Assembly (NCBI GenBank): GCA_964636815.1
Contig: CAZWTF010000007.1
Span: forward strand, 16,158 to 80,157
Length of the DNA stretch: 64,000 nucleotides
Reading direction: 5' to 3'
Source: SOIL31 sp964636815
GTDB lineage: Bacteria > Babelota > Babeliae > Babelales > Vermiphilaceae
The notes under the pieces were generated by a model. The model saw only the letters and a program-made list of their open reading frames with translations. It searched no databases and was not told the DNA's origin. Within the stretch, counting starts at the first letter, position 1. Every line of letters starts with the position of its first letter. This document shows positions 25,009 to 32,926 of this stretch, piece by piece. Position numbers and translations under genes: made by a program.

Positions 25009-26181
25009 TTAGTGATTATATTTTTTTAGTAGAATCTCAGTTTTACATGCTAATTCATGCGATACTTTTATGAGTGTGGTTATGTTGGCAGCAATTGCAA
25101 AAACAACACCCCATGGTTGTAACTTTTTACAAAGTTGGTCTGAGAAACTTTCTTTTAATGCTTGTGATTCTGCTTGCAATTGATTAAGCACTTGTTGGAA
25201 ATGTATTTTTGTTAAAACAATAGGCAATTTTGGATTGGAAGTAGTTTGCTCTGCATAGTAAAATATTTTTGCTGAATCAATAAATGACCGTATATCACGT
25301 AGCGAATCCTGTTGTGTTTGTTGTATCATTTTTGCAATAAATGCATCAGTAACTGATGGATCGAGTTCTATTGATTGGTCATGTGCAATACTATTTTTAA
25401 AGATTTGAATCATTTGTTCTTTGCTAGGTGCTTGTATGTTAATAACTTTTCCTGCAAAGCGGCTTTTAATTTCTGGGGGTAGCTTATCAACATTATTAGC
25501 AGTACCAATAATGATGATATTCGGAAAGAATTTTTCTATATGATCAAGCATGAGCCAAAAGGCTGCAGCGGTTTGTGAATGATCGGTTTGCTCGCTTTTA
25601 TAGTGTTCAAATAATTTGTGTAATTCATCAATAATAATGACTCGTTTTGATCCATCACCAATATATTTATTTAAGATATTTTGTAGATTAACAGCAGTAT
25701 CATTTCTAAATTTACCTAAAAAGTTTGTTGCTGGAATAAATGTATAAGAATATCCAAGTATTTCAGCCATTGCGCAGGCTAGCGTTGTTTTGCCTGATCC
25801 TGGTGGTCCTACCAAAATAAAACGATGAAAAGATGGTATATTTATAATAGGTTGATTTGAAATAGAGCGATGTGAACGTAGTTGTAAATAGGTAAAAATT
25901 CCTTTTACTAACTTTGGAGCATTTTCCATTGACGACTCTAAAATCCATCTCGCAGGTCTTGGTAATGGAGTTTTGTTTATTGTTTGATTTTCTTGATCAA
26001 TATATTTTTTTATTGCATTTTGTTGGTCTTCTGCATTTTTCTGAAAATATTCAGGATCAGGTATATACAATGGTGTCAGATTAAAATGCACAGATTTGTC
26101 AGTTGGCACTTGTTGTTTTTCCTGAGCAGATAATAAGTGATTAAATAAAGTTATTGAAATGATTAATATAAGTTTATTCAT
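25009..26181 (-). CDS. AAA+ ATPase with an N-terminal signal peptide (second of a tandem pair)
   Basis: About 390 residues from the ATG at 26181. Signal peptide MNKLILIISITLFNHLLSA, then VHFNLTPLYIPD, a motif shared with its upstream paralogue (VHFDIKSLYAPE). The AAA+ core has Walker A GPPGSGKTTLA, Walker B VIIIDELHKLF, sensor-1 IIIIGTANNVDKLPPEI and arginine finger KSRF, closest in style to FtsH/spastin-type AAA domains. A hydrophobic stretch near the C terminus (VVFAIAANITTLI) may be a membrane anchor. The start is 5 nt after the upstream gene's stop, and the toxin start lies 40 nt further on, so all three form one operon. Export of an ATP-dependent enzyme is unusual. Confidence 0.88.
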   Translation of the reverse strand: MNKLILIISITLFNHLLSAQEKQQVPTDKSVHFNLTPLYIPDPEYFQKNAEDQQNAIKKYIDQENQTINKTPLPRPARWILESSMENAPKLVKGIFTYLQLRSHRSISNQPIINIPSFHRFILVGPPGSGKTTLACAMAEILGYSYTFIPATNFLGKFRNDTAVNLQNILNKYIGDGSKRVIIIDELHKLFEHYKSEQTDHSQTAAAFWLMLDHIEKFFPNIIIIGTANNVDKLPPEIKSRFAGKVINIQAPSKEQMIQIFKNSIAHDQSIELDPSVTDAFIAKMIQQTQQDSLRDIRSFIDSAKIFYYAEQTTSNPKLPIVLTKIHFQQVLNQLQAESQALKESFSDQLCKKLQPWGVVFAIAANITTLIKVSHELACKTEILLKKYNH

Positions 26182-26186
26182 GATGT

Positions 26187-27476
26187 TTATTTTTCCCAAA
26201 ACCATTTCTTTGCTTTTTCATCAGCGGCCTTTTTTTCATCAGCTTTTCTTGCGTCAGTGTTTTTCATTATATCTATCCAAAGTAGTTTTTGTTCGTCCGT
26301 CATAGTTAATAGAAGACCCTCCATGCCGTGAATACGTGTTTGGATTTGTAATAATGGGTTGTTCATATAACTCAAAAATATCTGTGTCATTTGTTGGTGA
26401 GTAAAGTGTTCCTTGTGCATTTTTAAAGTTTCTTGATGATAACGATTTTGTCGTTCTTCATCTGTTTCTTCTTTAATATCGTATTCTTCTTTTGTTTTTT
26501 TTCTTAGATAGGTAGCTATTCCTTGGGAAATAGAATCTTTATTGATATTTACTATAGAGGACTTTATATTACTTAATTTACTTTTGATTAATATTTCATC
26601 TGATATTTTTTCTAATTCACGCCCTGAATAAGGAAAAATCTTTTCTAGCTCTTTATCCAAGAAATCATCAGTTACTTCTGGGTTGATTTTAGTTTTTTGG
26701 TTGGTTAAATTTCGACGAATAATATTATTTTTTATTTTAGGGTCAGTCATTAAATCAAATTCTATGAAATAGACTCTGCTTTTGACTTGCTGAGGTATTT
26801 TATTGATACGATTCATCGTGCCAATGAGACAAAAATTGTTATTACTTTTTTGTTTATCAAGAAATGACCATAAAGATTTGGATACTGTGTCAGTATCATG
26901 ATGTGTACTATTACTATTTTCAAGCAATTGATTTAATTCATCGATAATTAAAATAGTTGGCTTATTAGAAGTTCTAATTTTTTCTAACTCATTTTCTAAT
27001 CGTACACTTGTTTGATTGCGATATTCGCCTAGAAGAGAGGTGCTGGATATAATTTTGTATTCCCATCCTTCTTGTATCATTTTATATGCAATGGCTTTAG
27101 CTGTAATTGATTTTCCTGTACCTGGTTCACCAACAAAAAATATTGCCCTATAATTTTTAATGCCTGGAAAATAATTAGGGTCTTGTAAGTAATTAATAAT
27201 AGACTGTGCTTCTTGGGGGGAATATTTAAAAACAAATTCCATTTCTTCTATATCGGCTTCAGTAAAAGATTCATCTTTTTTTGTGGAATCAGGATTTTGT
27301 TGTTGAGTTATTTCATCCATAATTTTTTTACGAACTTCTTCTGGTACTTCAGGTGCATACAATGATTTTATGTCGAAATGTACCTGCTGAACATTGTTAG
27401 AATCGATAGAATCGTTTGATAGGGAATTTTGGAAAAATAATATGGATACAAGAATAGTATGACGTGTATACGACAT
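26187..27476 (-). CDS. AAA+ ATPase with an N-terminal signal peptide (first of a tandem pair)
   Basis: About 429 residues from the ATG at 27476 (GAGG 8 nt upstream). Signal-like start SYTRHTILVSILFFQNSLS, then VHFDIKSLYAPEVPEEV. AAA+ core: Walker A GEPGTGKSITA, Walker B TILIIDELNQLLE, sensor-1 CLIGTMNRINKIPQQV and KSRV arginine finger. The C-terminal third is helical and highly charged and ends in a Lys/Ala/Asp-rich tail. It is the first gene of an operon AAA-AAA-toxin-immunity. With all catalytic motifs intact it should be an active ATPase; where it would find ATP if exported is an open point (host cytosol in an intracellular bacterium). Confidence 0.87.
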   Translation of the reverse strand: MSYTRHTILVSILFFQNSLSNDSIDSNNVQQVHFDIKSLYAPEVPEEVRKKIMDEITQQQNPDSTKKDESFTEADIEEMEFVFKYSPQEAQSIINYLQDPNYFPGIKNYRAIFFVGEPGTGKSITAKAIAYKMIQEGWEYKIISSTSLLGEYRNQTSVRLENELEKIRTSNKPTILIIDELNQLLENSNSTHHDTDTVSKSLWSFLDKQKSNNNFCLIGTMNRINKIPQQVKSRVYFIEFDLMTDPKIKNNIIRRNLTNQKTKINPEVTDDFLDKELEKIFPYSGRELEKISDEILIKSKLSNIKSSIVNINKDSISQGIATYLRKKTKEEYDIKEETDEERQNRYHQETLKMHKEHFTHQQMTQIFLSYMNNPLLQIQTRIHGMEGLLLTMTDEQKLLWIDIMKNTDARKADEKKAADEKAKKWFWEK

Positions 27477-27686
27477 GTGGTTACCTCGAAAAGAATATAT
27501 TATGAAAACACTGTTATTTTTCATTGTAATGATTTTTTTGTATTAAACAAATTTTTTATAAAAGGTTGATTTATGAGGGTAATTGTTCAGGTTGGATTTA
27601 TTTTATAAGCAGCCTGTGCAAGTATAATCTAATATTACCCGCTTTAAACCTTCTTTTTGCGATAGTTCTGATGCTTCTAGGTTGCT

Positions 27687-27713
27687 TCCTACTTCGCATC
27701 AAGCTACGTAGGA
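27687..27713. repeat. Dispersed TCCTACTTCGC...GTAGGA hairpin repeat
   Basis: In the 372-nt gap 27525-27897. TCCTACTTCGC... pairs with ...GTAGGA around a small loop; related to the repeat at 42963-42990. The rest of 27600-27770 is GC-richer than its surroundings and contains a TATAAT at 27623-27628, but no gene is recognised. Confidence 0.5.
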
Positions 27714-27769
27714 CACAGCAGCAGTAAGCACCCGCTTGGCTTTCGAGGTTTTGGTGAAGGTGCGGCTTG

Positions 27770-27897
27770 TCATGTATTTGTAGAGATCCCCTGTTAGAGC
27801 TCTTTTTAAGGGGGCTTTTGACCGCAATTTATACGGGTGTTAGACTTATAATAAGAAGTTATTCTGTTCAGGGCGTATTTTTTAGGGGGGTCTAAAA
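27770..27897 (+). promoter_or_regulatory. Conserved upstream module, copy 1 (promoter and leader of 27898-28179)
   Basis: About 128 bp that aligns from end to end with 30191-30316. Shared blocks are TGTAGAGATC, TTTTAAGGGGGCTTTTGACC, GTTAGACTTATA and TATTTTTTAGG...GTCTAAA.ATG. A -35 TTGACC (27818-27823) and a -10-like TAGACT (27841-27846), 17 nt apart, are present in both copies. Confidence 0.65.
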
Positions 27898-28179
27898 ATG
27901 ACTAAAAAACAAAAGTTTATATCCGCTCTTTTTTTATTGATAATTTCAACAGTTTCTATCTCTAAGGCGCAAGAAAATTGGCCTGTTGTTTCCAGTGAAC
28001 AAAGAGAACGTGATCAAATAATGTTACAGATAGCCTATCTCACAGAGCAATTTACTGCATTGGGATGCAATTTAAGCTCCCCTGCATTAAAATCTGCTAT
28101 AGAACAATTGTTAAGACAAATTGGGACTCCAGTATCTTATAAGATATATCAAGAGATGAAAGCTTCTAGAGAGCTATAA
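27898..28179 (+). CDS. Small exported protein of unknown function
   Basis: 93 residues; not recognised. AGGGGGG lies 7 nt upstream of the ATG. It has a signal peptide (KFISALFLLIISTVSISKA), then a helical domain with one Cys (FTALGCNLSSPALKSAIEQL). Its 5' region is a duplicated module also found before 30317-30766, so the two genes are probably coregulated although their products are not alike. Terminator at 28344. Periplasmic or secreted location is inferred from the signal peptide. Confidence 0.75.
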   Translation: MTKKQKFISALFLLIISTVSISKAQENWPVVSSEQRERDQIMLQIAYLTEQFTALGCNLSSPALKSAIEQLLRQIGTPVSYKIYQEMKASREL

Positions 28180-28276
28180 AAATCAAGTATTTGAGTAATT
28201 AGCAAAGCATTTTTGTGGGTAAGCTAAAAATTGTCCCTATTTTTTCAGCGTTATTAGTTATAAAATAGTCCTGTAT

Positions 28277-28378
28277 GGGATGCCAGTCTTCGCTCTAGCG
28301 AGCTTCGTCTGGCTGCGCCACAAATGATTGATTTTAAAAATTAAAAGAGCTGTTTTAAGTAACAGCTCTTTTTTTTTA
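28277..28378. repeat. Possible duplication of the tRNA-Glu 3' end and its following terminator
   Basis: GGGATGCCAG at 28277-28286 equals the last bases of tRNA-Glu (18537-18546). Both are followed by a CCAG...CTGG hairpin, a GCCA and a nearly identical terminator. In the second copy a palindrome (CTTCGCTCTAGCGAGCTTCG) widens the hairpin. This may mark the end of an island; the exact identity is only 10 nt, so chance is not excluded. Confidence 0.4.
28344..28378. terminator. Rho-independent terminator, bidirectional
   Basis: Stem AAAGAGCTGTT / AACAGCTCTTT, 6-nt loop, long T-run on the plus strand and AATTTTTAAAAT on the minus side. It ends the 27898 gene and probably the convergent HglS-like gene. 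Confidence 0.88.
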
Positions 28379-28429
28379 TGCTTTTGAGCAATGAACATTA
28401 TTATAAATATTTCTTTTACCAAAGTGCGA

Positions 28430-29944
28430 TTAATTCCCATCGCCGTGGCAAAGCGTTTGACACAATTTATGACGATCAATAATCGGTCTACCCATAGCAG
28501 TCTCTAAGAGTATTTGATTGTCAGCTGATTGCGATTTGATTTCATTGCTGATATCACTTACTCCAGATGATAAATTTGATGTAAAAATTCCGGCAGCGCT
28601 TGTTGTTAAAAAATCTTCATACGTTAAAGGAATAAGTTTTACAAATCCTTTTTTAATGAAATCATGAATATTCTCTTGATCAATGTTAATTGTATCTATC
28701 TCCTGATTGATAATGTGCAGACGATAATATGCTAACTTTGCCGTAAAAAGTTCTGTATGAGTTTGAGGAAATTCTGCTTGAAACCGTCCAGCGGCTAATA
28801 GCGAATGATACAATGCCTCACCTTTAGGAGTTAAGGCAATGCCACGTGCTTCAATTTCGCCAAAACGTGCTTTATGTTCAATCTCTACCAACGGTGCAGA
28901 CTCCAGCGCAATTTGAATTCTATCAAGATATGCGTGTACTGTTTCGCCTGCTTTTAAAACCAATTTTGGTGTACTTTTTTTTAAAAGGTTAAGTTGTGAT
29001 GATTCTAACGGAAGATCTAAAATAGCTTTATCATTGGATACAAATAAGGGTTCTCCAGGAGCTTTTCGTGAAGTTTGATTAAGTAAGACAGGGACAGCAT
29101 CACAAATAGGAGGTCCTTCAATGCCACCATCTTTCATAGGTATGCCAGCCTGTTGTAAGCGATTGGTAGCATCCTGAATATCATAAACACGTGGTGTTAG
29201 GTGATTAATATTAATACCTAAACAAACGATATCAGCAAAAACATCATTTTCTTTGCGCAGTGCTTTGTAAAGATCAAAACAAATTGGCTTTTGTATGTTT
29301 ATTCTCAAAGCATTTACTACCTCTGTTACAAATTCTTTGAGTTGTACATAAGTTAATCCTTGTTCTTCAGCTATGCATAATAGTGTTTTTAATTTTTCAG
29401 AAAACTTAGGATTGTTTTCACCTCTTTGCGCAAGGACCTGCATAACATCTTCTTTTATCTCTGGTTTTATATATGCTGGATGAAGCATTGAACAAAACAT
29501 TCGAAAAGCACTTATTTCAATACTATCATCTATAGGTCGAAAAGCAGTAGCAATCATCGGAAGAGCACCTTTAGGCAGTTGTGTTAAATCATAAAATCCC
29601 ACTGGATACATACCAAAAACAGAGAATATTCTTGTTACTATGTGCATTTCAGTAGGTGTTCCTACGCGGATAGCACCGTGTTTTTCAGCCATTACTCGAT
29701 CTTCAGCATCAATAATTTGATTAGGATTTTTTTGTAAAAACGCTTCGTTTGATTCTTGTACAATTTTTTTAAATTGATTGTATTCTGATACCTCTGTACT
29801 GAACATATTAGAAAGTTCAAGAGCAAGTAATCGACGCATTTCTGCGGGAGTTGCCTTGTGAGAAATATCTTCAAAACCCGCATTCATTGAATGCGTAAGA
29901 AATGAACTTGCTATTAAAAATGTCATAACATATTGTATCAACAT
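28430..29944 (-). CDS. DUF1338/HglS-like (2-oxoadipate dioxygenase/decarboxylase family) protein with a signal peptide
   Basis: 504 residues. After a hydrophobic, signal-like N terminus (MTFLIASSFLTHSMNA) comes a full DUF1338 (YdcJ/HglS) domain. KHGAIRVGTPTEMHIVTRIF carries the first ligand His89, then FGMYPVGFYDL and MIATAFRPID, CLGININHLTPRVYDI (second His), IEGPPICDAVPVLLNQTS, and RFGEIEARGIALTPKGEALY (ligand Glu). Known members use Fe(II) and O2 to convert 2-oxoadipate to 2-hydroxyglutarate in lysine breakdown. All three metal ligands appear present. AAAGGA 5 nt upstream supports this start, so the signal sequence is probably translated. Export is unexpected for this family. Confidence 0.85.
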   Translation of the reverse strand: MLIQYVMTFLIASSFLTHSMNAGFEDISHKATPAEMRRLLALELSNMFSTEVSEYNQFKKIVQESNEAFLQKNPNQIIDAEDRVMAEKHGAIRVGTPTEMHIVTRIFSVFGMYPVGFYDLTQLPKGALPMIATAFRPIDDSIEISAFRMFCSMLHPAYIKPEIKEDVMQVLAQRGENNPKFSEKLKTLLCIAEEQGLTYVQLKEFVTEVVNALRINIQKPICFDLYKALRKENDVFADIVCLGININHLTPRVYDIQDATNRLQQAGIPMKDGGIEGPPICDAVPVLLNQTSRKAPGEPLFVSNDKAILDLPLESSQLNLLKKSTPKLVLKAGETVHAYLDRIQIALESAPLVEIEHKARFGEIEARGIALTPKGEALYHSLLAAGRFQAEFPQTHTELFTAKLAYYRLHIINQEIDTINIDQENIHDFIKKGFVKLIPLTYEDFLTTSAAGIFTSNLSSGVSDISNEIKSQSADNQILLETAMGRPIIDRHKLCQTLCHGDGN

Positions 29945-30066
29945 AATTTCCTTTTAATCATTGATAGAGATTTGTAAACATGCGTGATAATTTTATCAAT
30001 TATCACTACAATATGATAGTAAGAAACTTGACTATGTTAATCATAATTAACCGCAACAGAATCAGA

Positions 30067-30198
30067 TCAGCGTGATGCATTTTTATTCAGTAATGATGCA
30101 TTCTGTTGTTTTAAATAAACGTCAAAAAAGGTTCTAACATAAGAACTAATAATAGTATGCGCTAAATCGCCATCAATTGTATTGGTATCTTCATGCAT
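30067..30198 (-). pseudogene. C-terminal remnant of an alpha/beta hydrolase gene
   Basis: A 43-codon stretch reads HEDTNTIDGDLAHTIISSYV then RTFFDVYLKQQNASLL and stops. This matches the C-terminal end of dienelactone/PAF-acetylhydrolase-like alpha/beta hydrolases (catalytic-His neighbourhood, IISSYVRTFFDVYL helix). No upstream hydrolase sequence remains; it is cut off exactly where the duplicated module at 30191 begins. Too short to be a working enzyme; a gene fragment left by rearrangement is the best reading. Confidence 0.55.
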
Positions 30199-30316
30199 CT
30201 GTAGAGATCGTCTGAGAGGCTCTTTTAAGGGGGCTTTTGACCGCAGTTTATACAGATGTTAGACTTATACGAGAATGTTGTTTTGTTGAGAACATATTTT
30301 TTAGGAAAGTCTAAAC
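30191..30316 (+). promoter_or_regulatory. Conserved upstream module, copy 2 (promoter and leader of 30317-30766)
   Basis: Aligns with 27770-27897 over its full length. -35 TTGACC at 30237-30242 and TAGACT at 30260-30265, again 17 nt apart. The first 8 nt overlap the hydrolase remnant. The rest of the 371-nt gap (29945-30066) shows only AT-rich sequence. Confidence 0.65.
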
Positions 30317-30766
30317 ATGTTAAAAAAAATCTTAATTCTTTTATTAACTCTAAATACCCCGCATATACTGTCTTCTCCCTCTTCTACCAATGCTGACTAT
30401 AATGCCACAATACTGATTTTTGTAGCAGGAATTATTTGTACTTGGAAAGCATGTAAAGATTTAAAAAAAGGGTGGTTAGGTTTTAAAGAGGTTAATCGCC
30501 AAATTAAAATGCTTAATGAGATGGGTGTTAAAGTATATAAAGTAACAAAAAATGAAGTTGGATTTAATTCCATCACGACAAAAGAAAGTTATAAAATAAC
30601 TATTCCTTCACACTTTTCTTATGAACAAGAACAACAAGCAAAAGAGCATTGGAATTTATTATTAACCAATGACAAATGTTTTAATAAATCGTTTGGTTTG
30701 CCTTTAGCAGCAAGTGTAATATTGCTTCCGGTTGGAATATGGGAATTATGGAAGCTATTAGCTTAG
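30317..30766 (+). CDS. Small membrane/exported protein of unknown function
   Basis: 149 residues; not recognised. An N-terminal signal or anchor (LKKILILLLTLNTPHILSS), a second hydrophobic helix (ATILIFVAGIICTW), a charged middle domain (KKGWLGFKEVNRQIKMLNEM), and a C-terminal hydrophobic helix (PLAASVILLPVGIWELW). It would be a membrane protein with a soluble domain of about 75 residues. It shares its upstream regulatory module with 27898-28179 but not its protein sequence. A strong terminator follows at 30825. Confidence 0.75.
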   Translation: MLKKILILLLTLNTPHILSSPSSTNADYNATILIFVAGIICTWKACKDLKKGWLGFKEVNRQIKMLNEMGVKVYKVTKNEVGFNSITTKESYKITIPSHFSYEQEQQAKEHWNLLLTNDKCFNKSFGLPLAASVILLPVGIWELWKLLA

Positions 30767-30824
30767 ACTTTTAGATTTTAATAAAATTTAGCTGCTCATT
30801 CTGCAAGAACTTCATACATTATAA

Positions 30825-30864
30825 AAAAATCCCTTTTTATGGTAATTCATAAAAAGGGATTTTT
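30825..30864. terminator. Rho-independent terminator, bidirectional
   Basis: A 17-bp perfect stem, AAAAATCCCTTTTTATG / CATAAAAAGGGATTTTT, with a 6-nt loop; T-run on both strands. It separates the convergent 30317 and 30870 genes. Confidence 0.93.
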
Positions 30865-30869
30865 GTGTT

Positions 30870-31076
30870 TTAAACTAATGCTTTGATAAGTTTTAAGATC
30901 TTAAATTTTTTAAAAATTTTGTAGAGTATGATGATAATTCTTTGCAGAAGAATTAAAAGTTCCCAAACGTCGACGTTCACATTTGGTTTGTTGTGATTAT
31001 CATGTTCACAAAGAGACAAGTGTAATGCATCAGAACGCTGCGCAAAACAGCTTGGTAAGAAAGAATATAATGTCAT
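30870..31076 (-). CDS. Possible small protein with a C-terminal hydrophobic helix
   Basis: 68 residues; not recognised. AGGA 7 nt upstream and a terminator just downstream support it. The N-terminal half is polar (SLCEHDNHNKPNVNVD); the C-terminal half is a hydrophobic and basic helix (LLILLQRIIIILYKIFKKFK). It has no clear signal peptide. It could be a short tail-anchored protein or a spurious reading; moderate to low certainty. The 210-nt gap upstream (31077-31287) shows nothing else. Confidence 0.45.
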   Translation of the reverse strand: MTLYSFLPSCFAQRSDALHLSLCEHDNHNKPNVNVDVWELLILLQRIIIILYKIFKKFKILKLIKALV

Positions 31077-31287
31077 GTTTTTTCCTATCAGAGAAGTGGT
31101 TAGTTGTTATATAAAAGGAAACACTGTTATTGCTTTTTTTGTTTGTAAAAACCTTTCTACTATTAGATGTTAATTTTCTATTATTATTTCTTATATTTCT
31201 ACAAACTGTTTTCTGGTATCATAGCAAATTATTAGTAACTGTAAAGAGGGTTGGTGAGTGAATCTTATTCAAATACAAAAAAGAGGT

Positions 31288-32784
31288 TTATGATGTATAT
31301 TTTTTTGTTTTTATACTTTTAAAATAATTTTTTGCAATTTTATCTAGTTCTTGACGTTTTATTGGCTTCATTCTTTTCAGTGTTGCCATTGCAAATACCA
31401 TACGTCTATTTTGTGCAAATAATTTTTTATGTTTATCTATAAAACACCAATAAAGAGCATCCCATATTTTTGTCCATGTACCAGTTGGATAATTCGACAT
31501 TTTACGAATATAAGAAGAGCTTGAACAGTAGGGTTTTGTTGTCATTATTCCACCATCTGCATATTGGCTCATACCGTATATATTGGGGACCATTACCCAA
31601 TCATATGCGTCAATGAATAATTCCATAAACCAGGTATAAACTTGGTCTGGATGAGTTTCTGTTAGTTGCATAAAATTGCCAAGAATCATGAGTCGTTGGA
31701 TATGATGTGCATAGGCATATTTTAAAACATGCGCAATAACATTATCTATTGGATCAATGCCTGTTGTCCCCTCCCAAAAACTTTTTGGTAATGTATTTGT
31801 ATGTTTTAATACATTTGACTGGCGTTGTTGTTTGCCAGCAGTAATATAGACACTACGTACAAATTCTCGCCAACCAAGAATTTGACGAATGAACCCTTCA
31901 ATATTATTAATCCGTATGTTGTGTTTGCGTGCATATAGAATTGTTTCATTAATAACGTAGTCAGGTAGTAAAAGACCGCTGTTGAGAAGTGGTGATAATA
32001 GAGAGTGAAATCCAAACGGATGATCGGTATGCATTGCATCTTGATAGGTCCCAAAGAGATGTAATTTTTTTTCTAAAAATGAACGGAGCCAGTTACGTGC
32101 TTGTTTGTGCGTTACTGGATAAATAAATGTATCTAAGGAGCCAGGGTTTCTGTCAAAATATTTTTTGATATACGTTTGTGCTTCTTTAACGAATGATGAT
32201 TTATTATGTGTAGGTGATTTTAGAAATGGTATTTTTTGATTAAAATTTTGACGATTTTCTGTATCAAAGCTCCATTTTCCACCTATTGGCTTTCCGTTGT
32301 ACATTAAAATATCATATTTTTTACGCATATATTGATAAAATGGTGCCATGGAATATTTTTTTTTATTTTTAAAGTACGCGGTAGCCTCTGGAGAAGATAA
32401 AAAAAATGAGGGTGATTCATATTTTTGGATTATTATTTTTGCTTTTTTTGCATCACGTATAATTTTTTGCGCAAGTGCTATATCAATAACATCAAAATAA
32501 TTAATGAGTTCAATTTTATTTTTTTTTAAAGATGTAAAAAGATGTAGTAGGTTTTTTTTACAGGTATCATGTTCAAAATAGATTACGCACTTCCCCTTTT
32601 GTTTAAGCATTTGAGCATATGCTTGCATTGTTGCCCGATGAAAGATAAGTTTTTGCTTATGGAATGAAAATGCATGAAAAAAATGTGCGTCTTCAGCTAA
32701 TATGATATATGAATGGGTATCGATTAATTCGTGATTCTCAAAAAGTTGGTGGGGGAATAAAAGCAATCCGTTGTTTTGACTCAT
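31288..32784 (-). CDS. Cryptochrome/photolyase-related protein (PhrB/DPRP family) lacking Fe-S cysteines
   Basis: 498 residues, full length for the family. The N-terminal DPRP domain starts with LLLFPHQLFENHEL and IILAEDAHFF; the GGKWSFDTENRQ motif is at about 165. The FAD-binding C-terminal part has GFHSLLSPLLNSGLL, IRQILGWREFVRSVY, AHHIQRLMILGNFM and DAYDWVMVPNIYGMSQYADG. Characterised members are (6-4) photolyases with a 4Fe-4S cluster. Here the region that normally holds CxxC and a third Cys reads RKMSNYPTGTWTKIWDALYW, so those ligands are missing. It is probably a flavoprotein photolyase or cryptochrome without the cluster. GGA 7 nt upstream of the start. Confidence 0.88.
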   Translation of the reverse strand: MSQNNGLLLFPHQLFENHELIDTHSYIILAEDAHFFHAFSFHKQKLIFHRATMQAYAQMLKQKGKCVIYFEHDTCKKNLLHLFTSLKKNKIELINYFDVIDIALAQKIIRDAKKAKIIIQKYESPSFFLSSPEATAYFKNKKKYSMAPFYQYMRKKYDILMYNGKPIGGKWSFDTENRQNFNQKIPFLKSPTHNKSSFVKEAQTYIKKYFDRNPGSLDTFIYPVTHKQARNWLRSFLEKKLHLFGTYQDAMHTDHPFGFHSLLSPLLNSGLLLPDYVINETILYARKHNIRINNIEGFIRQILGWREFVRSVYITAGKQQRQSNVLKHTNTLPKSFWEGTTGIDPIDNVIAHVLKYAYAHHIQRLMILGNFMQLTETHPDQVYTWFMELFIDAYDWVMVPNIYGMSQYADGGIMTTKPYCSSSSYIRKMSNYPTGTWTKIWDALYWCFIDKHKKLFAQNRRMVFAMATLKRMKPIKRQELDKIAKNYFKSIKTKKYTS

Positions 32785-32926
32785 ACATTTTCCAATTTTT
32801 AAATATGTTCTTTTTAGGATAATATATCTTCATTTTAGAAAGCAATTATGAGCATTGTTCTGTTGGTTTAATTTGTCTCTTTAAGATAGAATGTATTAAT
32901 AATGTAACTTTTTTTTAGGGAGTATC

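Noticed and set aside
27640..27775. Candidate SRP (4.5S) or other structured RNA on the minus strand, because of GGAAGCAACC next to a hairpin
   Set aside because: The apical loop is a dispersed repeat and not a GGAA tetraloop, and flanking helices do not pair as in SRP RNA. Only a covariance-model search could revive it.
28258..28479. 73-codon minus-strand open frame
   Set aside because: It crosses a strong terminator and the end of the HglS-like gene, with no supporting features.
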